Positions 1 to 5,132 of a stretch of 6,648 nt of DNA are shown one piece after another. The DNA is from Pseudonocardiales bacterium (lineage in GTDB: Bacteria > Actinomycetota > Actinomycetes > Mycobacteriales > Pseudonocardiaceae). Position numbers and translations under genes: made by a program. Each line of letters opens with the position of its first letter. Position 1 is the first letter of the stretch. The notes under the pieces are model-generated. The model saw nothing but the letters and a program-made list of their open reading frames with translations. It did no database searches and was not told where the DNA came from. The DNA lies in assembly GCA_013695005.1 (NCBI GenBank), contig JACDBJ010000459.1, positions 1-6,648 of the forward strand, read 5' to 3'.

Positions 1-1033
1 CCCTGGGCAGCGGCAGGTCGGTGAGGCCGGCCGCGTACCGCAGCCACTGGTCCGGTAGCGAGGTGTCGGGGTCGACGTCGCGGTCCAGGACGGTGGCGAG
101 CAGATGCGTCCAGGACCGTGGCACCGCCCGGAACAGCCCGTAGCCACCGCCGCCGAGCGCGAGCCACTTGCCGTTCGCGGCGCTGCCGGCCAGCTCACGC
201 AGCGCCTGGTAGCTCGCCCGGTGGCCGTCGACCGATACCTGCAGGTTGGCCAGCGGGTCCTCGGCGTGGGTGTCCGCGCCGCACTGGGTGACGAGCACAT
301 CCGGCCCGAATGCCGCCAGCAGCGGCGGGACTACCGCGTGGAACGCCCGCAGCCAGCCGCGGTCGCCGGTGTCGGGCGGCAGCGCGACGTTCACCGACGT
401 GCCGGCCGCCTCGCCGCGGCCGATCTCGCTCGGTGAGCCGGTGCCCGGGAACAGCGTCCGCGGGTGCTGGTGCAGCGAGATCGTGAGCACCCGCGGGTCG
501 TCGTAGAAGCTCTCCTGCACGCCGTCGCCGTGGTGCACGTCGATGTCCACGTAGGCGATCCGCTGCACGCCCTGCTCGAGCAGCCACGCGATCGCCACCG
601 CGCAGTCGTTGTAGATGCAGAACCCCGACGCGTGACCACGCATGGCGTGGTGCAGGCCGCCGGCGATGTTGACCGCGCGATCCGAGCGGCCGGAGTGGAT
701 CTCCCGAGCGGCCGCCACCGACCCGCCGCACACCAGGGCGCTGGCTTCGTGCATTCCGTCGAAGATCGGGTTGTCCGGGGTGCCGAGACCACGGCCGGCG
801 CTGAACGGCTCACTCGGCGCCGCCTGCACCGCCGCGAGGTACTCGGCGTCGTGCACCCGCAGCAGATCGTGCTCCGTCGCCGGCTCCGGCTCCATCGGCT
901 CGACGTCGTCCAGCACTCCCAGCTCGCGGGCCAGGCGCATCGTGAGGTCGAGCCGCACGGGGTTCAGCGGGTGCGACGGGCTGAGCTTGTAGGTCAGGAA
1001 CTCGGGGGTCCAGACGACCGCACTGGCGCTCAT
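1..1033 (-). CDS. acuC: AcuC-type zinc-dependent protein deacetylase (partial, 3' end off the left edge)
   Basis: This is a class I histone-deacetylase-fold enzyme of the AcuC family, a cytoplasmic zinc hydrolase that removes acetyl groups from lysines; in Bacillus, AcuC reactivates acetyl-CoA synthetase. I translated the minus strand from the ATG at 1033-1031 and get 344 open codons to the window edge with no stop; the family is usually about 380-400 residues, so only the tail is missing. The fold's landmarks are in the right order and spacing: the paired histidines H128-H129 in GGLHHAM, the zinc ligands D165 and H167 in YVDIDVHHGDG, the third ligand D254 in QCGADTHAEDPL, and the catalytic tyrosine Y298 in GGGGYG. 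The N-terminus (YKLSPSHPLNPVRL, residues 15-28) is also typical. The start has only a weak GAAAG ribosome site. The sulfurtransferase gene ends 24 nt upstream, so the two are probably co-transcribed. All catalytic residues are present, so it should be active; the substrate is inferred. Confidence 0.95.
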   Translation of the reverse strand, partial: MSASAVVWTPEFLTYKLSPSHPLNPVRLDLTMRLARELGVLDDVEPMEPEPATEHDLLRVHDAEYLAAVQAAPSEPFSAGRGLGTPDNPIFDGMHEASALVCGGSVAAAREIHSGRSDRAVNIAGGLHHAMRGHASGFCIYNDCAVAIAWLLEQGVQRIAYVDIDVHHGDGVQESFYDDPRVLTISLHQHPRTLFPGTGSPSEIGRGEAAGTSVNVALPPDTGDRGWLRAFHAVVPPLLAAFGPDVLVTQCGADTHAEDPLANLQVSVDGHRASYQALRELAGSAANGKWLALGGGGYGLFRAVPRSWTHLLATVLDRDVDPDTSLPDQWLRYAAGLTDLPLPR

Positions 1034-1057
1034 GGCTTTCAACGCTAGGCGATCAGC

Positions 1058-1918
1058 TCACTCGCGCCCAGTCGCGACCGGACGGTCCGGGTCGGTGCAC
1101 CAGTGCGACCACGAGCCGGCGTAGAGGGCAGCGGGCGCCTCGGGCGACCGGATACCGGCCTGCTCCAGGGCGAGGACCAGCGCCGTTGCTGTGACCCCGG
1201 AGCCGCAGTACGCGCCCACCGGCGTCGAGGCGTCCACGCCCAGGGCGGCGAACCGCTCCGCCAACGCCGCTGGTGGCAGCCACCGGCCGTCCGCACCCTG
1301 CTGTGCCCCCGCGGGTGCGTTGCGGGCGCTCGGAATGTGGCCGGCTCGCGGGTCGACGGGCTCGACCTCGCCCCGGTAGCGCGCCGGTGTCCGGGCGTCG
1401 AGCAGCACACCATCCGCCGCGAGCTGCGCGGCGGAGTCGGCGTCGAGCACCGGCATACCGCCCGGCCGGACCACGAGGTCGCCCTCCGCGGCTGACGACG
1501 GCTCGTCGCTCACCGGTAGGCCGGTGTCGACCCACGCCGGGTAGCCGCCGTCGAGCACGCTCACCTGGTCGGCCGGCATGCCGGCCCAGCGCAGCAGCCA
1601 CCACGCCCGAGCAGCCGGTGCACCGTCGCCGTCGTCGTACGCCACGACCGTCGAGCCATCGCTGATGCCGGCCCGGCGCAGCACACCCTGCAGCGCTGCC
1701 GGATCCGGCAGCGGATGCCGACCGCCGGCGCCGGGTGGTGCGGCCAGCTCGGTGTCCAGATCGACGAACACCGCGCCTGGGAGATGTGCCCGCGCATAGT
1801 CCTCCCGACCCGGCGGGCCACCCAGTCGCCAGCGGACGTCGAGCACGACCGGATGGCCGGGTTCGCCCTGGTGAGCGAGCAGTTCCGCGAGCCGGGCGGC
1901 ACTGATCAGCGGGGCCAT
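1058..1918 (-). CDS. Two-domain rhodanese-family sulfurtransferase (thiosulfate or 3-mercaptopyruvate)
   Basis: A 286-residue tandem rhodanese that moves sulfane sulfur from thiosulfate or 3-mercaptopyruvate to an acceptor (cyanide in vitro; thiols or thioredoxin in cells). The N-terminal rhodanese domain (about 1-135) is the catalytically silent one: its loop reads VVAYDDGDG (91-99) with no cysteine. The C-terminal domain (about 150-280) carries the active-site loop CGSGVTA, with persulfide-forming Cys238. Before it lies the conserved stretch YRGEVEPVDPRAGHIP (181-196), typical of the SseA/CysA-type actinobacterial enzymes. Length matches the family. The ATG at 1918-1916 has an AGGA site (1926-1929) 7 nt upstream. 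It precedes acuC by 24 nt on the same strand and is divergent from ideR across 62 bp. The loop alone does not let me separate thiosulfate from mercaptopyruvate preference, so I give no symbol. No signal peptide is visible, so it is cytoplasmic. Confidence 0.95.
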   Translation of the reverse strand: MAPLISAARLAELLAHQGEPGHPVVLDVRWRLGGPPGREDYARAHLPGAVFVDLDTELAAPPGAGGRHPLPDPAALQGVLRRAGISDGSTVVAYDDGDGAPAARAWWLLRWAGMPADQVSVLDGGYPAWVDTGLPVSDEPSSAAEGDLVVRPGGMPVLDADSAAQLAADGVLLDARTPARYRGEVEPVDPRAGHIPSARNAPAGAQQGADGRWLPPAALAERFAALGVDASTPVGAYCGSGVTATALVLALEQAGIRSPEAPAALYAGSWSHWCTDPDRPVATGRE

Positions 1919-1980
1919 CCAAACATCCTGCCCATGCGTGCGGACCGGCTAGCATGTAGGGCCTACGAAGGAGTCGGGTC
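1919..1980. promoter_or_regulatory. Compact divergent control region between the sulfurtransferase and ideR
   Basis: These 62 bp must hold the control signals of both divergent genes if each has its own promoter. A possible plus-strand -10 hexamer TAGCAT (TANNNT type) lies at 1950-1955, with no recognisable -35. A strong ribosome site GAAGGAG (1967-1973) stands 7 nt before the GTG of ideR and decides that start. On the minus strand, AGGA (1926-1929) stands 7 nt before the sulfurtransferase ATG. No clear minus-strand -10 is visible. The ribosome sites are direct observations; the promoter is a guess. Confidence 0.5.
1956..1966. repeat. 11-bp odd-centred palindrome between the candidate ideR -10 and its ribosome site
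   Basis: GTAGG and CCTAC form a perfect 5-bp inverted repeat around a single central G. It lies directly after the candidate -10 (1950-1955) and ends just before GAAGGAG, where a transcription start or an operator could be. It shares only the TAGG/CCTA core with the 19-bp IdeR/DtxR box, so autoregulation is speculative. Confidence 0.4.
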
Positions 1981-2697
1981 GTGAACGAGCTGATCGACAC
2001 CACCGAGATGTACCTCCGAACCATCTACGAGCTGGAGGAGGAGGGTGTCGTTCCGCTGCGCGCCCGAATTGCCGAGCGGCTCGCGCAGAGCGGACCGACG
2101 GTGAGCCAGACGGTGGCGCGCATGGAGCGCGACGGGCTCCTGATCGTGGCCGGCGACCGGCACCTCGAGCTGACCGACGACGGCCGCGGCCGCGCGGTGT
2201 CGGTGATGCGCAAGCACCGCCTCGCGGAGCGCCTGCTGGTGGACGTCATCGGCCTGGAGTGGGAGCACGTGCACGCCGAGGCCTGCCGGTGGGAGCACGT
2301 GATAAGCGACGCGGTGGAGCGCAAGCTCGTGCAGCTGCTGGACAACCCGACGATCTCCCCGTACGGCAACCCGATCCCCGGGCTGGACCAGCTCGGTCTC
2401 GACGGCAGCGCCGCGACGACTCCCGCGGAGCGTCCGACGGTCGAAGCCGGGCTGCAGCGGCTCGACGAGTTCGCGCGGCGCGGCGGTGGCGAGGTACAGG
2501 TCCGCCGGATCGCCGAGCACGTACAGGTCGACGCCGACCTGATGGCCGACCTGAAGTCCGCTGGCATCGTCCCGGGCGGGCAGGTCGAGGTGGCGGCCAT
2601 CCCCAGGTTCGGCGACGCGGTGCCGGTGATCTCCGCCGGACAGACGTCGCGCGTCGAGCCGCTCATCGCCCACGCGGTCCTCGTCCGGGCGCGCTGA
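1981..2697 (+). CDS. ideR: IdeR/DtxR-family iron-dependent transcriptional repressor
   Basis: A 238-residue metal-activated DNA-binding repressor: with Fe2+ bound it dimerises and blocks iron-uptake and siderophore genes, and in mycobacteria it also activates iron storage. It matches IdeR closely from the first residue. The winged helix-turn-helix (about 1-73) has the recognition helix SGPTVSQTVARMERDG (37-52), including S37, P39, T40 and Q43. The dimerisation domain (about 74-140) carries every metal ligand: site 1 H79, E83 and H98; site 2 M10, C102, E105 and H106. The C-terminal SH3-like domain supplies AEHVQ (178-182), with E179 and Q182 matching the extra site-1 ligands. The linker before it (about 141-172) diverges, and the protein is slightly longer than mycobacterial IdeR (230 aa). 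The GTG start has GAAGGAG 7 nt upstream. galE follows in the same direction. Complete ligands argue for a functional iron sensor and against MntR; this is from sequence pattern only. Confidence 0.96.
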   Translation: MNELIDTTEMYLRTIYELEEEGVVPLRARIAERLAQSGPTVSQTVARMERDGLLIVAGDRHLELTDDGRGRAVSVMRKHRLAERLLVDVIGLEWEHVHAEACRWEHVISDAVERKLVQLLDNPTISPYGNPIPGLDQLGLDGSAATTPAERPTVEAGLQRLDEFARRGGGEVQVRRIAEHVQVDADLMADLKSAGIVPGGQVEVAAIPRFGDAVPVISAGQTSRVEPLIAHAVLVRAR

Positions 2698-2860
2698 CCT
2701 CGGCGGCCACGAGGCCGCGGGGACCAGCCGCGGCGCGAGCGAGCACGCCTTCCGCGCAGCCGCGAACCTGATCGTGACGCCCGCCGGGGGTGCCACCCGC
2801 AAGGCATGAGACCGTGCCGGCTGGCACCGAGAGGGTCGGACCCGCCGGACGGAGGAACCC
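2698..2860 (+). other. ideR-galE intergenic spacer without a visible promoter
   Basis: The 163 bp contain no TA dinucleotide, so no TANNNT -10 element exists and galE probably depends on transcription from upstream. Besides the hairpin at 2714-2734 there are two smaller symmetric elements: GTGCC-GGCT-GGCAC (2814-2827) and the 11-bp odd palindrome GGGTC-G-GACCC (2833-2843), the latter 7 nt before the galE ribosome site GGAGGAA (2851-2857). I see no credible small gene here. Confidence 0.5.
2714..2734 (+). repeat. GC-only hairpin in the ideR-galE spacer
   Basis: GCCGCGG (2714-2720) and CCGCGGC (2728-2734) are perfect inverted arms around a 7-nt loop, beginning 17 nt after the ideR stop. In RNA this is a strong 7-bp stem. 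No T-run follows, so it is not a canonical intrinsic terminator. It could act as a weak terminator, attenuator or 3'-end stabiliser for ideR mRNA, or be chance in GC-rich DNA. Confidence 0.35.
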
Positions 2861-3835
2861 GTGAAGCTGCTCGTCACCGGAGGAGCCGGGTACATCGGCA
2901 GCGTGTGCGCCGCGCACCTGGCGCAGGCCGGTCACGAGGTGACCGTGCTCGACGACCTCTCCACCGGCCACCGCGACGCCGTGCCCGACGAGTGCCGGTT
3001 CGTGGCCGGCGAGGTGGGTGAGGCGGCCGCCGGCGTGCTGGCCGACGGGTTCGACGCCGTGCTGCACTTCGCCGCCCGGTCGCTGGTGGGCGAGTCGATG
3101 CAGCGGCCGCACGACTATTGGCACGGCAACGTGATCACCACCCTGCGCCTGCTCGACGCCATGCAGGCCACCGGCACGCCGCGGCTCGTGTTCTCCTCGA
3201 CCGCCGCCGTGTACGGCGAGCCGGCCGAGACGCCGATCACCGAGCAGGCGCCGACCCGCCCGACGAACACCTACGGCGCCACCAAGCTCGCGATCGACCA
3301 CGCGATCTCCAACTACGCGGCCGCCTACGGCCTCGCGGGCGTGAGCCTGCGGTACTTCAACGCCGCGGGGGCGCGGGGGCGTTTCGGAGAGCGGCACACC
3401 CAGGAGACGCACCTGGTGCCGATCGTGCTCCAGGTCGCCACCGGCGAGCGCGAGTCGGTGCAGGTGTTCGGAGAGGACTGGCCGACGCCCGACGGCACCT
3501 GTGTGCGCGACTACATCCATGTCCACGACCTCGCCGTGGCCCACGAGCTCGCGCTCCGGCATGCCGAGCCGGGTCGACACCGGGCGTTCAATTTGGGCAT
3601 CGGCACGGGCTTCTCGGTCCGTGAGGTGATCGAGACCTGCCGCGAGGTGACCAGCCGACCCATCCCGGCGGTGACCGCGCCCCGTCGCTCCGGAGACCCC
3701 GCCGTGCTGGTGGCGTCCAGCGAGCTCGCGCGGGCGGAGCTCGGCTGGCGCCCGGAACGAGCCGAGCTGGCCACCATCGTCGAGGACGCGTGGCGGTTCA
3801 CGCTGGAGCATCGGGCGCACCAGCCGACGGGCTGA
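2861..3835 (+). CDS. galE: UDP-glucose 4-epimerase
   Basis: A 324-residue extended short-chain dehydrogenase/reductase that interconverts UDP-glucose and UDP-galactose with bound NAD+. It supplies UDP-galactose for polysaccharide and cell-wall galactan and serves the Leloir pathway. The N-terminal Rossmann fold has the glycine motif TGGAGYIGS (6-14). The catalytic set is FSSTAAVYGE (111-120), with T114 at the usual Ser/Thr position, and YGATK (138-142), with Y138 and K142. Further family signatures are RYFNAAGA (164-171), the substrate-binding stretch DGTCVRDYIHVHDLA (211-225) and FNLGIGTGFSV (243-253). Length is slightly short of the usual 330-340 but complete. The GTG start follows GGAGGAA with tight spacing and places the Rossmann strand at residues 2-5. 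It follows ideR by 163 bp, as in the corynebacterial dtxR-galE arrangement. Its last 38 bp, including the stop codon, overlap the convergent DUF4192 gene. Activity on N-acetylated sugars cannot be excluded. Confidence 0.95.
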   Translation: MKLLVTGGAGYIGSVCAAHLAQAGHEVTVLDDLSTGHRDAVPDECRFVAGEVGEAAAGVLADGFDAVLHFAARSLVGESMQRPHDYWHGNVITTLRLLDAMQATGTPRLVFSSTAAVYGEPAETPITEQAPTRPTNTYGATKLAIDHAISNYAAAYGLAGVSLRYFNAAGARGRFGERHTQETHLVPIVLQVATGERESVQVFGEDWPTPDGTCVRDYIHVHDLAVAHELALRHAEPGRHRAFNLGIGTGFSVREVIETCREVTSRPIPAVTAPRRSGDPAVLVASSELARAELGWRPERAELATIVEDAWRFTLEHRAHQPTG

Positions 3836-4937
3836 GCGGCTCACCTGCAGGCTCGTCCACGCCGAGCTGGCGGCGGGCGTCCCGCGCCGCATCCATGATC
3901 CAGACCGCAAGTGAGTCGGGGTGGGTGCCGGCCTGAATGGCTGCGTCGACGAGCGCGCTGAGCCGGTGGCCGGGCCACGCCCCTTGCGCCCGCTCCAGCG
4001 CAACGTTCGCCAGGCCGCCGTTGCCACGCATGATCGCTGCGACGGCCAGCAGGGTCGCCGGTTCCGCGGCCTCCGGGTCGGGCATCTCGCGGCACAACGC
4101 CGTCCACAGCTGCTCCGCGGCGCCGGCCTGCTCACCCACAGACAAGGCAAGGCAGGCGTCACGCACCCGAGGATCGCTCAGCGCGACCGCCAGCCGCACG
4201 ACCTCCTCGTCGCCCAACACCAGCCGCGACTCCTCCACGCCTGCGACAGCCGACAGCACCGCCGCCAGGTCACGCCGCGCTGCCTCCCCACCGGCCAGCT
4301 CGCCGTCGAGCACCGCCGCGTCGATGGCCGCCTCCAGCAAGCCCGACCGGCGGGCGAGCGTCCCCGGGTGGCCCGGCGCCACCAGCCGCGCCAGAGCCGA
4401 TCGATCGGAGTACGTCACCTGGCCTGCCGCCACCGCGGCAGCGGCCAGCGGCGAGGCCGCCGGATCGTCCAACGTGCCGGAGCAGCCGCACTCGTCGTAG
4501 CAGCACCAGCGCGCGCCGGCGACCAGCTCGGCTGCCCAGACCCGGCCCTGCACCGGGATCGAGGCGTCGGCGAGGTCCTCGGCCAGCTGGTCGACCACGT
4601 CGCGGCACGGTGGGTCGACACCGCCAGGGCGGTCGCAGACGACGAGCAGCAGCACAGAGCCAGGCCGGTGTGCCCCGACCGTGCGCACCAGCTGCCGACA
4701 CAGCGGCCCGACATCGCCTGGCTGCGGCAGGTCGACCCGAACCGTCAGCCCGACGCGTCCAGGTTGACCCGCGTCGCCGCCGGGCTCGGTACAGACGACC
4801 ACCAGCGAGTCCCGCGGGTGGAAGCCGAGCATGAACGGCACGAGCGCGAGCAGGTCGCCAGGACTGCGCAACCGCAGCCTGACGGCCGACGGGTCGGCAG
4901 GCGGATGAGCAGAGGCGGACGCGCGAACAGAGGACAT
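3798..4937 (-). CDS. DUF4192-family protein of unknown function
   Basis: A 379-residue protein I recognise as the actinobacterial DUF4192 family; its function is unknown and I assign none. The family signature is near the N-terminus: SPGDLLALVPFMLGFHPRDS (25-44), followed by strand-rich segments VGLTVRVDL (62-70) and VLLLVVCD (95-102). The C-terminal part is helical and ends in the typical GNGGLANVALERA (305-317), followed by a Pro/Ala-rich tail. A cysteine cluster, WCCYDECGC (144-152, cysteines 145, 146, 150 and 152), sits in the middle where relatives also carry cysteines; it could bind a metal, but that is inference. There is no signal peptide or clear membrane helix. The only reasonable start is the ATG at 4937-4935; no good ribosome site precedes it, so translation may start from a short or leaderless transcript. 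It is divergent from sthA and overlaps galE tail-to-tail by 38 bp. I recall one convergent gene between ideR and sthA in mycobacteria too, which suggests an old neighbourhood. Confidence 0.88.
   Translation of the reverse strand: MSSVRASASAHPPADPSAVRLRLRSPGDLLALVPFMLGFHPRDSLVVVCTEPGGDAGQPGRVGLTVRVDLPQPGDVGPLCRQLVRTVGAHRPGSVLLLVVCDRPGGVDPPCRDVVDQLAEDLADASIPVQGRVWAAELVAGARWCCYDECGCSGTLDDPAASPLAAAAVAAGQVTYSDRSALARLVAPGHPGTLARRSGLLEAAIDAAVLDGELAGGEAARRDLAAVLSAVAGVEESRLVLGDEEVVRLAVALSDPRVRDACLALSVGEQAGAAEQLWTALCREMPDPEAAEPATLLAVAAIMRGNGGLANVALERAQGAWPGHRLSALVDAAIQAGTHPDSLAVWIMDAARDARRQLGVDEPAGEPLSPSAGAPDAPA
3833..3843. repeat. 11-bp palindrome at the galE stop codon
   Basis: TGAGC-G-GCTCA is a perfect 5-bp inverted repeat starting on the TGA of galE and lying inside the 3' coding part of the convergent DUF4192 gene. 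Folded as TGAG-CGG-CTCA it would give only a 4-bp stem without a T-run, so a bidirectional terminator role is weakly supported. Confidence 0.25.
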
Positions 4938-4985
4938 GGCGACAAGCCTGCGCCGGACGGCGTCGGCCGGCGGAGGTCGCCGCGA

Positions 4986-5001
4986 CAGCTGTGGACAGTC
5001 G
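4986..5001. repeat. Direct repeat copy 1, DnaA-box-like
   Basis: This is the copy CAGCTGTGGACAGTCG; the second copy starts 29 bp downstream and matches 14 of 16 bases. On the minus strand its core reads CTGTCCACA, one base from the actinobacterial DnaA box TTGTCCACA. The core CTGT-GG-ACAG is also an inverted repeat. The repeat is seen directly; binding by DnaA or any regulator is inference. Confidence 0.5.
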
Positions 5002-5014
5002 GGTCCGACCGAGT

Positions 5015-5030
5015 CAGTTGTGGACAGCCG
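5015..5030. repeat. Direct repeat copy 2, DnaA-box-like
   Basis: This is the copy CAGTTGTGGACAGCCG, in the same orientation as copy 1, with a 29-bp start-to-start distance (close to three helical turns). Its minus-strand core is again CTGTCCACA, 8 of 9 bases of the DnaA consensus. It lies about 35 bp upstream of the candidate sthA -10 hexamer, a position from which a bound protein could influence transcription. Confidence 0.5.
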
Positions 5031-5044
5031 ACCGCGACGACCAG

Positions 5045-5056
5045 CGACGATCGTCG
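5045..5056. repeat. Perfect 12-bp palindrome upstream of the candidate sthA -10
   Basis: CGACGATCGTCG is fully self-complementary and ends 8 bp before the TAACCT hexamer, in the place where a -35 element would be. This position suits an operator for a dimeric regulator. Chance occurrence in GC-rich DNA is possible, and no regulator family is recognised from it. Confidence 0.4.
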
Positions 5057-5132
5057 TGCACTGTTAACCTCTCCCGCTTGCCTCGGCGCCCCGGCAGCGC
5101 GAGGGTTGTCCCACGCGCCGGGAGGGAGACCC

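Larger units (their letters stand above)
4938..5132. promoter_or_regulatory. DUF4192-sthA divergent intergenic region with repeats and palindromes
   Basis: These 195 bp are the largest gene-free stretch in the window. A plausible plus-strand -10 hexamer TAACCT (5065-5070) would give a leader of roughly 55 nt before the sthA GTG; a -35 is not evident. Upstream of it lie a perfect 12-bp palindrome CGACGATCGTCG (5045-5056), two copies of a 16-bp direct repeat, and between those copies an inverted repeat GTCGG-GT-CCGAC (4998-5009). A strong ribosome site GGAGGGAG (5121-5128) decides the sthA start. No convincing minus-strand promoter for the DUF4192 gene is visible. Confidence 0.55.

Noticed and set aside
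39..64. Search for a mobile element, tRNA or CRISPR, begun at the left edge and carried through the whole window
   Set aside because: No transposase, terminal inverted repeats, tRNA-like cloverleaf or regularly spaced repeat array was seen; the left edge is simply acuC coding sequence.
1053..2024. 323-codon minus-strand frame overlapping the sulfurtransferase
   Set aside because: Arg/Gly-rich alternative frame; the 286-residue frame carries the rhodanese active site and a proper ribosome site.
2259..2301. Exact 13-bp direct repeat GTGGGAGCACGTG (2259-2271 and 2289-2301) within ideR
   Set aside because: It encodes the two WEHV segments of the dimerisation domain, which are also similar to each other in mycobacterial IdeR, so protein conservation explains most of it.
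1963..2895. 310-codon minus-strand frame opposite ideR
   Set aside because: It lies antisense to a complete IdeR with all metal ligands, its translation is Arg/His/Val-rich without motifs, and it spans the galE start and the divergent promoter region.
2663..4162. 499-codon open frame on the minus strand opposite galE
   Set aside because: It is a high-GC shadow frame: low-complexity His/Gly/Arg-rich translation with no recognisable domain, overlapping galE, the ideR 3' end and the DUF4192 gene in another frame.
5054..5072. Possible IdeR/DtxR box around GTTAACCT
   Set aside because: Only the TAACCT half matches; by eye about 9 of 19 positions agree with the consensus, no better than expected by chance, and the hexamer is better explained as a -10 element.
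3921..5132. Long upstream extension of the sthA frame (about 404 extra codons)
   Set aside because: It runs antisense to the well-supported DUF4192 gene, has Arg/Pro/Gln-rich composition with no domain, and the ribosome site and family N-terminus place the real start at 5133.
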